Program-made: the position numbers and the translations under genes
Origin: an uncultured Eubacteriales bacterium
GTDB taxonomy: Bacteria; Bacillota; Clostridia; Monoglobales; Monoglobaceae
Reading direction: 5' to 3'
Length of the DNA stretch: 8,705 bases
Assembly (NCBI GenBank): GCA_900552305.1
Contig: URZD01000088.1
Location: 1 to 8,705, forward strand
The notes under the pieces: model-generated
Told to the model about the DNA's origin: nothing
Database searches by the model: none
Seen by the model: the letters and a program-made list of their open reading frames with translations, nothing else
Part shown: piece by piece, positions 1-6,277 of the stretch
How the letters are laid out: each line of letters starts with the position of its first letter
How positions within the stretch are numbered: position 1 is the stretch's first letter

Positions 1-228
1 CGTCTTGTACGCCCGCCGTCGGAGTACACGGTCGGCGAGGTTCTGCTCGCCGCCGAGGGCGAGCTTATCCCTGTCGCGTGTCTTGACAAAAGCGGAAAAA
101 AATGCGGCGGCGAATGCAGCTGCTATACCCTCCCGTTCTGGCAGGGACTGGAGGAGCAAATCAACAGCTATGTAAACAGCTACACGCTTGCGGATTTGCT
201 TGCCATGAAGAAAAACGACGGAGCGTAA
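1..228 (+). CDS. Rrf2/IscR-family transcriptional regulator, C-terminal part (5' end outside window)
   Basis: This is the last 75 codons of an open frame that enters from the left edge and ends at TAA 226-228; the N-terminal winged-helix DNA-binding domain lies outside the window. The visible part matches the C-terminal half of Rrf2 proteins: a YTVGEVL segment (residues 9-15 of the fragment), PVACL (24-28), a cysteine cluster, TLPFWQGLEE (43-52), and a final helix ending TLADLL (62-67). Cysteines lie at fragment positions 27, 35, 39 and 41. C35-x5-C41 copies the spacing of the last two cluster ligands of IscR, and C27 fits the first. The residue three after C41 is Leu, where E. coli IscR has its His ligand. 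Family knowledge says such proteins bind a [2Fe-2S] cluster and adjust suf/isc transcription to cluster demand. Its position directly ahead of sufC, on the same strand, supports a role as regulator of this operon. The family call is firm; the exact subtype (IscR or SufR-like) is not. Confidence 0.9.
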   Translation, partial: RLVRPPSEYTVGEVLLAAEGELIPVACLDKSGKKCGGECSCYTLPFWQGLEEQINSYVNSYTLADLLAMKKNDGA

Positions 229-266
229 AACGCGGCAGCAAAATACCCAATCCAAAAATCAACAGA

Positions 267-272
267 AAAGGG
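267..272 (+). promoter_or_regulatory. Ribosome binding site of sufC (decides the start)
   Basis: AAAGGG lies nine bases before ATG 282. The open frame runs upstream to another ATG at 102, but that stretch overlaps the Rrf2 gene in a different frame and encodes nothing resembling SufC. This site fixes the start at 282. Confidence 0.75.
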
Positions 273-281
273 CGAAACAAT

Positions 282-1040
282 ATGAAAAAGAAAAATCTTT
301 TAAAAATCGAAAAACTCTGCGTAAGCGTGGGCGACAAGGAAATTCTGCACGGAGCCGACCTTGAAATATTCACAGATGAAACGCACGTACTTATGGGTCC
401 GAACGGCACGGGCAAATCAACGCTCGGCTACGCCGTGACGGGTAACCCGGCATACACCGTAACAAGCGGCAAAATCATTTTTGACGGCGAGGACATCACC
501 GATTCGGCGGCAGACGAACGCGCAAAGCGCGGGATTTTTCTGTCGTTCCAAAACCCGCTCGAGGTTCCGGGCGTTACATTAAGCTCGTTTATACGCAGCG
601 CGCTCGAACACAAAACCGGCAGCCGAATAAAGCTCTGGGATTTTAAGAAAAAGCTGACCGAAACAATGCAGCTGCTTGACATGGATCCCGCCTATGCCGA
701 CCGCGACCTTAACGTAGGCTTCTCCGGCGGCGAAAAGAAAAAGGCAGAGATTTTGCAGATGCTGATGCTTGAACCCAAGCTCGCAATACTTGACGAAACG
801 GATTCCGGTCTTGACGTTGACGCGGTGCGCACGGTGTCGCGCGGCGTGCAGCTGTTCCGTGAGCGCACGCACGGCTCTCTTTTAATCATCACGCACAGCA
901 CAAGAATACTGGAGGCGCTGACCGTGGACGCGTCCCACATCATGGAAAACGGCGTGATTGTCAGAAACGGCGGTGCGGAGCTGGTTGACGAGATAAACGA
1001 AAACGGCTTTTCCGTTCTTGATTCGGAAAACGCGGACTGA
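282..1040 (+). CDS. sufC: SufC, Fe-S cluster assembly ATPase
   Basis: SufC is the cytosolic ABC-type ATPase of the SufBCD scaffold complex; its ATP cycle reshapes the SufB-SufD pair during cluster assembly. The 252-residue product has the usual family length. It shows Walker A GPNGTGKST (39-47), the Q-loop FQNP (Gln90), the signature FSGGEKKK (147-154), Walker B LAILDE (167-172) followed by the SGLD D-loop (175-178), and the H-loop His205 in ITH. The Walker B to D-loop segment DETDSGLDVDA and the early LEVPG segment (93-97) are characteristic of SufC rather than of ABC transporters. No membrane segment is present. The ATG at 282 was chosen for its AAAGGG site and because an earlier start would add 60 unrelated residues. 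The gene begins 53 bases after the Rrf2 gene and ends 73 bases before sufB, probably in one transcript. Confidence 0.97.
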   Translation: MKKKNLLKIEKLCVSVGDKEILHGADLEIFTDETHVLMGPNGTGKSTLGYAVTGNPAYTVTSGKIIFDGEDITDSAADERAKRGIFLSFQNPLEVPGVTLSSFIRSALEHKTGSRIKLWDFKKKLTETMQLLDMDPAYADRDLNVGFSGGEKKKAEILQMLMLEPKLAILDETDSGLDVDAVRTVSRGVQLFRERTHGSLLIITHSTRILEALTVDASHIMENGVIVRNGGAELVDEINENGFSVLDSENAD

Positions 1041-1116
1041 AACGGCAGTATATAAGATGCCGACCGAAACCGATTAAATTATAAACGCTGACTGAAACGG
1101 GTGATATTATAATATG
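1035..1116 (+). repeat. Three degenerate ~27-bp tandem repeat units between sufC and sufB
   Basis: The motif GACYGAAACSG occurs three times in register, at 1035-1045, 1062-1072 and 1090-1100, so the spacings are 27 and 28 bases. The first and third copies are identical over 11 bases (GACTGAAACGG). Each is followed after a few bases by an AT-rich tail containing TATAA or TATTATAA. The first unit covers the last codons of sufC and the third provides the GGGTG Shine-Dalgarno-like site of sufB. This looks like a decayed tandem duplication of the sufC end or spacer; whether it has a function is unknown. Confidence 0.6.
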
Positions 1117-2520
1117 AAAGAAAAAAATCAGGTTGCGGACATCGACCGCAGCATATACGATATACGCGATGAGGAGCATGACGCCTACCGCATGAAGGAG
1201 GGTCTTACTCCCGATATAATAGACAGGCTGTCAAAGGAAAAGGACGACCCTGTATGGATGCAGCAGTTCAGACTACAATCCCTGCAAATCTACAACGAAA
1301 CCCCGCTTCCCGACTGGGGACCGTCCCTTGACGGACTGGACATAGAGCATATCGCGACCTACGTCCGTCCGAACACAAAAATGCAGAACGACTGGAAAAA
1401 CGTGCCTCAGGACATAAAGGACACGTTTGACCGTCTGGGCATACCTCAGGCGGAGCGCAAATCGCTTGCGGGGGTCGGCGCGCAGTACGATTCCGAGCTT
1501 GTCTACCACAACGTGCGCGACGACGTTGCCGCGGAGGGCGTGGTATACATGGACATCGAAAGCGCAATGAAGGGCGAATATGCCGACATGGTAAAGAAAT
1601 ATTTTATGAAGCTGGTCACGCCCCGCGACCACAAATTTGCCGCGCTGCACGGCGCGGTATGGTCGGGCGGCTCGTTTGTGTATGTGCCGAAGGGCGTTCA
1701 TCTGTCAATCCCGCTGCAATCCTACTTCCGTCTGAACGCAAAGGGCGCGGGACAATTCGAGCATACCCTTATCATTGTTGACGAGGGCGCAAGCCTTCAC
1801 TTTATCGAGGGCTGCTCCGCTCCGAAATACAACGTGGCAAACCTCCACGCGGGCTGTGTGGAGCTTTATGTGAAGAAAAACGCAAAGCTGCGCTATTCCA
1901 CGATAGAAAACTGGTCAAAAAATATGTACAACCTCAACACAAAGCGCGCGCTTGTCGAGGAGGGCGGCACGATTGAGTGGATTTCCGGCTCGTTCGGCTC
2001 GCACATCGGCTGTCTTTACCCCATGAGCGTGCTGAAGGGTGACGGCTCCAAGTCGGAGTTCACCGGCGTTACGTTTGCCGGCAGCGGTCAGAATCTTGAC
2101 ACAGGCGCAAAGGTCGTTCACATCGGCAAAAACACAAGCTCATACATGAACACGCGCTCAATCAGCAAGAGCGGCGGCATCAGCACCTTTCGCAGCAGTG
2201 TTGTGGTCGAAAAGGGCGCGGCGGGCGCAAAATCGTCCGTATCGTGCCAGTCGCTTATGCTTGATTCCGAGTCGCGCTCGGACACGATTCCCGCAATGGA
2301 CATACGCACAAAGGACGCTGCAATCGGTCACGAGGCGAAAATCGGCAGCATAAGCGGCGACGCGGTTTTCTACCTTATGAGCCGCGGCATGAGCGAGGAG
2401 GACGCACGCGCGCTTATCGTCAGCGGGTTTGCGGACAACGTATCAAAGGAGCTGCCCGTCGAATACGCGGTTGAGATGAACAATCTTATCCGCCTTGAAA
2501 TGAAGGGCAGCATCGGCTGA
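1114..2520 (+). CDS. sufB: SufB, Fe-S cluster assembly scaffold
   Basis: SufB is the scaffold subunit on which sulfur from SufS/SufU and iron are joined into a nascent cluster; it works with SufC and SufD in the cytosol. The product has 468 residues, the normal length for SufB. The N-terminal part carries the SufB-specific segment around ISEES-type helices (about 20-60) and PDWGPSLDGLD (66-76). The core contains YVRP (83-86), VWSGGSFVYVPKGV (182-195), EGCSAPKY (232-239), FTGVTFAGSGQNLDTGAKV (316-334) and the beta-helix domain. Cys378 in SVSCQS aligns by context with E. coli SufB Cys405, the sulfur acceptor, and His406-Glu407 (GHEA) with the His-Glu pair near residue 434. The C-terminal helices include FYLMSRGMSEEDAR (419-432). 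The start at 1114 has GGGTG about ten bases upstream. sufD follows 20 bases after the stop. Confidence 0.98.
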   Translation: MKEKNQVADIDRSIYDIRDEEHDAYRMKEGLTPDIIDRLSKEKDDPVWMQQFRLQSLQIYNETPLPDWGPSLDGLDIEHIATYVRPNTKMQNDWKNVPQDIKDTFDRLGIPQAERKSLAGVGAQYDSELVYHNVRDDVAAEGVVYMDIESAMKGEYADMVKKYFMKLVTPRDHKFAALHGAVWSGGSFVYVPKGVHLSIPLQSYFRLNAKGAGQFEHTLIIVDEGASLHFIEGCSAPKYNVANLHAGCVELYVKKNAKLRYSTIENWSKNMYNLNTKRALVEEGGTIEWISGSFGSHIGCLYPMSVLKGDGSKSEFTGVTFAGSGQNLDTGAKVVHIGKNTSSYMNTRSISKSGGISTFRSSVVVEKGAAGAKSSVSCQSLMLDSESRSDTIPAMDIRTKDAAIGHEAKIGSISGDAVFYLMSRGMSEEDARALIVSGFADNVSKELPVEYAVEMNNLIRLEMKGSIG

Positions 2521-2523
2521 TAC

Positions 2524-2532
2524 GGAAGGGAG
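2524..2532 (+). promoter_or_regulatory. Ribosome binding site of sufD
   Basis: GGAAGGGAG lies eight bases before ATG 2541. It is one of the strongest Shine-Dalgarno sequences in the window and supports ATG 2541 over the in-frame TTG at 2535. No comparable site precedes the next in-frame ATG at 2937 inside the gene. Confidence 0.8.
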
Positions 2533-2540
2533 ATTTGATT

Positions 2541-3485
2541 ATGAACGAAAAAATTCTTATAAACCGACTGCCCGTACGGACATGGAACAGGCTGGGCGTG
2601 AACGCGGCAGAAATAGAGTGGAAGGTTGAAAACGGCGCGGCGCAGCAGACAGAGGAAATCGCCGCGCACGCGGACGGCGCACCGATTCGGCTTGACGTTA
2701 CGGACGACAGCGGCAGCTAACAGACATTTTCCGTCACTGCGCGGGAAGGGTCGCACGTTACCGTATTTGAATGTTGTACCGCAAAAGAGCCGCAGCTTGT
2801 ACGGCTCACGCTTGACATTGCAAAGGGCGCGTCCGTTCGGCTTGTACAGCTTTTAAACCCAGACTGCGGCGCGGCGCTTCGGCATGAGATTCAAGCCGAA
2901 TGTGCTGACGGCGGCAGCTTTGATATAATCTCCGTCATGCTCGGCAGCGGTGACATATACTCCGACACGCGTACGGAGCTTATCGGCGACAAAAGCAGCT
3001 TTTCCGCGGAGGTCGCGTATCTTGTGCGCGGCTGCGACACGGTTGACTGCAATATCGCCGTGAATCATTACGGCAAATCGACCGAGAGCCGCATAAACGC
3101 CGCAGGCGCTATTGCGGACTCGGGCAAAAAAATCTTCCGAGGAACGATAGACTTCAAAAACGGCTCGGCGAACTCTGTAGGCTGCGAAAACGAAACTGTA
3201 CTTATGCTCGGCGAGAACGCGGTCAACAAGACCGTTCCTCTTATCCTCTGCGCGGAGGAAAATGTGGAGGGTACGCACGGCGCGAGCATCGGCGAGCTTG
3301 ACGCGGACACGCTTTTCTATTTTGAGAGCCGCGGTATATCAAAGGCTGCGGCGGAGCAGATTATGGCGCGCGCCGCTATAGACCGCCTTATAGGCATGAC
3401 GGGGGATTCTGCCTTTGCGGATTCCGCGGCTGCCGCGCTCGGCGAGGTACTCGGCTGCTGCAATGACGGGAGGGAAAAGCAATGA
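2541..3485 (+). pseudogene. sufD: SufD, Fe-S assembly protein, interrupted by an in-frame TAA at codon 60
   Basis: SufD pairs with SufB in the SufBC2D scaffold and is needed for iron loading. The frame opened at ATG 2541 codes for 59 residues, including LPVRTWNRLGVN (10-21), typical of clostridial SufD N-termini, and then meets TAA at 2718-2720. In exactly the same frame, coding resumes as QTFSVTAREGSHVTVFE and runs without further stops to TGA 3483-3485, for 314 codons in all, counting the stop as one. No frameshift, deletion or insertion is visible. The downstream part keeps the family core: KKIFRGTIDFKNGSANSVG (196-214), ETVLML (218-223), THGASIGELD (245-254) with His246 matching E. coli SufD His360, and LFYFESRGIS (257-266). 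Between the stop and ATG 2937 there is no in-frame ATG, GTG or TTG, and ATG 2937 lacks a clear ribosome site, so restart would give only the last 182 residues. The gene overlaps sufS by four bases (ATGA). Possible explanations are a recent nonsense mutation, a base-call or assembly error, or stop readthrough. Confidence 0.88.
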
Positions 3486-4708
3486 CAAAAAATTACAAAC
3501 GGGACTTTCCGCTGTTTATGAAAAACCCCACCGTCTACCTTGACAACGCCGCCACGGCGCAGCGGCCAACCTGTGTGCTTGACGCGGTACAGGATTTTTA
3601 CACCTGCAAAAACGCAAACCCGCTCCGCGGTCTTTACGAGTTGAGCGTTGAAGCAACGCGCGCCTATGAGGAATCGCGGCGGACGGTGCAGCGGTTTATC
3701 GGCGCGAAATCCGCGGACGAGATAATCTTCACGCGGAACACGACCGAGAGTATAAACCTTATCGCGTATAGCTACGGTCTTTCGAGGCTGCACAGCGGCG
3801 ACGAGGTTTTGGTATCAATAATGGAACACCACAGCAATCTCCTTCCGTGGCAGACCGTATGCCGCATGACGGGCGCGTCTCTTAGGTTTATCGAGTGCGA
3901 GCCTGACGGCTCGCTTGACCTTGACAGGATTGAAAGCTGCATAAACAAGCGCACGAAGATTGTTGCGGTAACGCAGCTTTCCAACGTACTCGGCAGAATT
4001 TATCCCGTACGCGAGATTGTCAAAGCGGCGCACCGTGTCGGCGCGGTCGCGGTGGTTGACGGCGCGCAGAGTACGCCGCACATTCCGGTAAACGTGTCAG
4101 AGCTTGACGCTGACTTCTTCGCGTTCTCGGGGCATAAGCTGTACGCGCCCATGGGAATAGGCGTGCTTTACGGCAAGCGCGAAATTCTTGACGGTATGCC
4201 GCCGTTCCTTTACGGCGGAGAGATGATTGAGTCGGTCAAGCGCGACAGCGCGGTATTCGCCGAGCTTCCGCACAAGTTTGAGGCGGGAACGGTCAACGCT
4301 GCGGGCGCGGTCGGACTCGGCGCGGCAATCGGATATATAGAAGGAATCGGCTTTGACGAGATTCAACGGCTTGAAGGCGAGGTTTCCGCATACGCCTTTG
4401 AGAGAATGCGGAAGATTGACGGAATAAACATAGTCGGCGGCAAAACCGCGGCGGAGCATAACGGAATACTGACCTTCACGGTTGACGGCGTACACCCGCA
4501 CGATGTGAGCGAAATTCTTGCGGCGGACGGCATAGCGGTACGCGCGGGTCACCACTGCGCACAGCCGCTTTTAAATCACCTTGGGCTGAGGTCGACCGTC
4601 CGCGTGAGCTTTGCATTTTACAATACCCGCGATGACGCGGACAAATTTTTGGACAGCCTTGCGACTGTCAGGGAGAGAATGGGATATGGAAAACAGGAGC
4701 TTTTATAA
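3482..4708 (+). CDS. sufS: SufS, group II cysteine desulfurase
   Basis: SufS is a PLP enzyme that removes sulfur from L-cysteine to give alanine and an enzyme-bound persulfide, the sulfur source for the Suf scaffold. The 408-residue product has full family length. Visible features are YLDNAATAQRP (19-29), NTTESIN (86-92), EHHSN (115-119) with the His that stacks on PLP, VVDGAQ (191-196) with the PLP-binding Asp193, the Schiff-base Lys219 in FSGHKLY, FEAGTVN (266-272), and the catalytic Cys359 in RAGHHCAQP (354-362). The RxGHHC form is that of group II SufS enzymes, not IscS/NifS. Arg374 in STVRVSFAFYN is the substrate-carboxylate arginine of the family. The start codon overlaps the sufD stop as ATGA, with GGGAGGG seven bases upstream. 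The end overlaps sufU by 23 bases, so SufS and SufU are translationally linked, which fits their direct sulfur hand-over. Confidence 0.98.
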   Translation: MTKNYKRDFPLFMKNPTVYLDNAATAQRPTCVLDAVQDFYTCKNANPLRGLYELSVEATRAYEESRRTVQRFIGAKSADEIIFTRNTTESINLIAYSYGLSRLHSGDEVLVSIMEHHSNLLPWQTVCRMTGASLRFIECEPDGSLDLDRIESCINKRTKIVAVTQLSNVLGRIYPVREIVKAAHRVGAVAVVDGAQSTPHIPVNVSELDADFFAFSGHKLYAPMGIGVLYGKREILDGMPPFLYGGEMIESVKRDSAVFAELPHKFEAGTVNAAGAVGLGAAIGYIEGIGFDEIQRLEGEVSAYAFERMRKIDGINIVGGKTAAEHNGILTFTVDGVHPHDVSEILAADGIAVRAGHHCAQPLLNHLGLRSTVRVSFAFYNTRDDADKFLDSLATVRERMGYGKQELL

Positions 4709-5120
4709 TGAAATTCTGACCGAACACAATATGCGCCCCGACTTCAAGCACGACCTTGCGGACGCGGACATTGTGCTTGACGGCGTAAATCCGAGCTGCG
4801 GCGATGAGATTCAGCTCAAACTGAAAACGGACGGCAACGTAATTACAGACGCGGCGTTTGTCGGTGACGGCTGCGCAATTTCACAGGCATCAACCGATAT
4901 TATGCTCGGAATGGTTATCGGCAAAGAAAAGGCGGAGGCGCTCCGTCTGTGCGACATTTTTATGCGCATGATTCGCGGCGAGGCAACCGAGGATGAAATC
5001 GAGAGCCTGGAGGAAGCGTCCGCGCTCCGCGATATATCGCATATGCCCGCACGCGTAAAGTGCGCAATGCTCGGCTGGCGCACGCTGAAGGAGGCGCTTT
5101 CCGGCTCTGACGGTGAGTAG
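4686..5120 (+). CDS. sufU: SufU, zinc-dependent sulfurtransferase
   Basis: SufU accepts persulfide sulfur from SufS by a zinc-ligand swap and passes it to SufBCD; it takes the role that SufE has in proteobacteria. The 144-residue product has the usual length. The zinc ligands are all in place: Cys38 and Asp40 in NPSCGDE (35-41), Cys63 in GDGCAIS (60-66), and Cys126 in RVKCAMLGW (123-131). The insert between the second and last Cys that distinguishes SufU from IscU is present (roughly residues 79-121, IGKEKAE to SHMPA). The start ATG 4686 lies inside the end of sufS and is served by AGGGAGAG at 4670-4677. A longer frame from 4611 would add 25 residues wholly inside sufS with no ribosome site, so it was not used. 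It is the last gene of the suf operon. Confidence 0.97.
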   Translation: MENRSFYNEILTEHNMRPDFKHDLADADIVLDGVNPSCGDEIQLKLKTDGNVITDAAFVGDGCAISQASTDIMLGMVIGKEKAEALRLCDIFMRMIRGEATEDEIESLEEASALRDISHMPARVKCAMLGWRTLKEALSGSDGE

Positions 5121-5134
5121 CGCGTAAAACCGGG

Positions 5135-5163
5135 TTGCCACGGTTGGATTTTTCCGATATAAT
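5135..5163 (+). promoter_or_regulatory. Sigma-A promoter for the EamA transporter gene
   Basis: A -35 box TTGCCA (5135-5140) and a perfect -10 box TATAAT (5158-5163) are separated by exactly 17 bases in the AT-rich gap after sufU. Transcription would begin near 5170, leaving a leader of about 70 bases before ATG 5242. This indicates that the transporter gene can be expressed independently of the suf operon. Confidence 0.75.
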
Positions 5164-5229
5164 ATATAGGATAAATTTAATTACACTATATCTGCGCGCG
5201 ACATATGATATTCAGTCTTTTCGGCAGAT

Positions 5230-5235
5230 GGGGAG
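5230..5235 (+). promoter_or_regulatory. Ribosome binding site of the EamA gene (decides the start)
   Basis: GGGGAG ends six bases before ATG 5242. The in-frame ATG at 5236 touches the site directly and leaves no spacer, so 5242 is the more likely start. Confidence 0.75.
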
Positions 5236-5241
5236 ATGTTT

Positions 5242-6096
5242 ATGAATCAAAAAACAAAAGGCATACTTTATGTAATTGCGGCGGCATTCGGATTTTCGAT
5301 GATGAGCGTTTTTGTGCATCTTGCGGGCAACCTTCCGCCGTTTCAGAAGGCGTTTTTCCGCAATGCGGTCGCGCTTGTTTTCATTACCGCGATTATGCTC
5401 AAAAACCATGACAGCTTTAAGCCGAAAAAGGGCAGCCTGCCCTCGCTTGTCTGTCGAGCGATTTTCGGGACAATAGGTCTTGTAAGCAACTTTTACGCAA
5501 TCGATCGGCTTGTGCTTGCGGACGCGAATATGCTGAATAAGCTGTCACCGTTTTTTGCAATCATATTCTCGGTCTTTCTGCTCGGCGAAAAGCCGACCCT
5601 TGTTCAGCTTTTGGGCGTGCTTGCCGCGTTCGTCGGCAGTATTTTTATAATCAAGCCGACAGGCGGCAGCTATGCGGTATTCCCCGCGTTTATCGGCGTT
5701 CTCGGCGGCTTTGGAGCGGGCGTTGCGTATACCTTTGTGCGCAGGCTCGGCAAAATGGGCGAAAACAGCTCGGTAATAATTTTCTTTTTCTCGGCTTTTT
5801 CGTGCCTTGTATGTCTGCCGTTTATGCTTTCAAACCTCTCCGTAATGAGCCTTAAGAGCTTTTTGTGTCTGATTGGCGCGGGCGCAAGCGCGTGCATAGG
5901 TCAGTTCGGAATAACCCGCGCATATATCTGCGCTCCCGCAAAGGAAATCTCGGTCTATGACTATACTCAGGTGATTTTTGCCGCGATATTCGGCTTTTTC
6001 TTCTTCGGTCAGGTCCCCGACATATACAGTGTTGTCGGCTATATCCTCATATGCGGCGCGGGAATCGCAATGTTTTTGTATAACAGAAACAGGTAG
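5242..6096 (+). CDS. EamA/DMT-superfamily membrane transporter
   Basis: The 284-residue product is a very hydrophobic inner-membrane protein with about ten membrane segments, the layout of the drug/metabolite transporter superfamily with two EamA repeats (roughly residues 6-137 and 146-281). Clear segments include ILYVIAAAFGFSMMSVF (8-24), a second after the typical PPFQKAFFRN loop (32-41), LSPFFAIIFSVFLLGEKP (about 101-118, the family's conserved end-of-repeat glutamate motif), VIFAAIFGFFFFGQVPD near 245-261, and a last segment around 263-278 before the positively charged tail YNRNR. The equivalent glutamate of the second repeat is replaced by the GQVPD turn. Members export amino acids, metabolites or drugs, or import nucleotide sugars; nothing here identifies the substrate. 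The gene has its own promoter and is bounded by a strong terminator, so a link to Fe-S assembly is not implied by its location. Confidence 0.88.
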   Translation: MNQKTKGILYVIAAAFGFSMMSVFVHLAGNLPPFQKAFFRNAVALVFITAIMLKNHDSFKPKKGSLPSLVCRAIFGTIGLVSNFYAIDRLVLADANMLNKLSPFFAIIFSVFLLGEKPTLVQLLGVLAAFVGSIFIIKPTGGSYAVFPAFIGVLGGFGAGVAYTFVRRLGKMGENSSVIIFFFSAFSCLVCLPFMLSNLSVMSLKSFLCLIGAGASACIGQFGITRAYICAPAKEISVYDYTQVIFAAIFGFFFFGQVPDIYSVVGYILICGAGIAMFLYNRNR

Positions 6097-6219
6097 AAAC
6101 GGAAATCCGAAATTTGAAAACATAAAACCGACAGCGGAAATTTAAAATGAAACTCAAAAGGGGTGTAAAAAAAGATTCAGAACGGACAAACTGAACCCGT
6201 GATATAAAATCCGTATTAA

Positions 6220-6270
6220 AAAAGCTCCGACACCGCGCAGTCATGCGCAAATGTCGGAGCTTTTGTTTTT
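6220..6270. terminator. Bidirectional intrinsic terminator between eamA-like gene and purB
   Basis: A perfect 13-bp stem, AAAAGCTCCGACA (6220-6232) with TGTCGGAGCTTTT (6252-6264), encloses a second stem GCGCA/TGCGC (6235-6239, 6244-6248) capped by a four-base loop. On the + strand the hairpin runs into TTTTGTTTTTT (6261-6271); on the - strand it runs into six T's. It can therefore end transcripts from both convergent genes. The 123 bases between the transporter stop and this stem show no supportable gene. Confidence 0.92.
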
Positions 6271-6277
6271 TGCAGAA

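Noticed and set aside
102..281. 60-residue N-terminal extension of SufC from ATG 102
   Set aside because: It overlaps the Rrf2 gene in another frame, has no likeness to SufC and no ribosome site; ATG 282 with AAAGGG is the proper start.
1108..1113. TATAAT just before the sufB start codon as a promoter
   Set aside because: No -35 box at the right distance, and it would give a start point inside the coding sequence; likely part of the AT-rich repeat tail.
2718..2720. Genome-wide stop codon reassignment to explain the sufD interruption
   Set aside because: TAA also ends the Rrf2 gene, sufS and purB at the expected protein ends, so TAA is a real stop in this organism.
2937..3485. Separate gene of 182 codons starting at ATG 2937
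   Set aside because: The same frame continues upstream with SufD-like sequence to the TAA at 2718, and no ribosome site precedes ATG 2937; it is the back part of sufD.
5128..5153. Terminator after sufU (AACCG/CGGTT stem and a run of T's)
   Set aside because: The stem has only five pairs, the T run starts three bases after it, and it overlaps the -35 box of the next promoter; too weak to call.
6147..6194. 15-codon ORF (MKLKRG...) after the transporter gene
   Set aside because: It is very short, has no ribosome binding site and no recognisable family; chance in AT-rich spacer.
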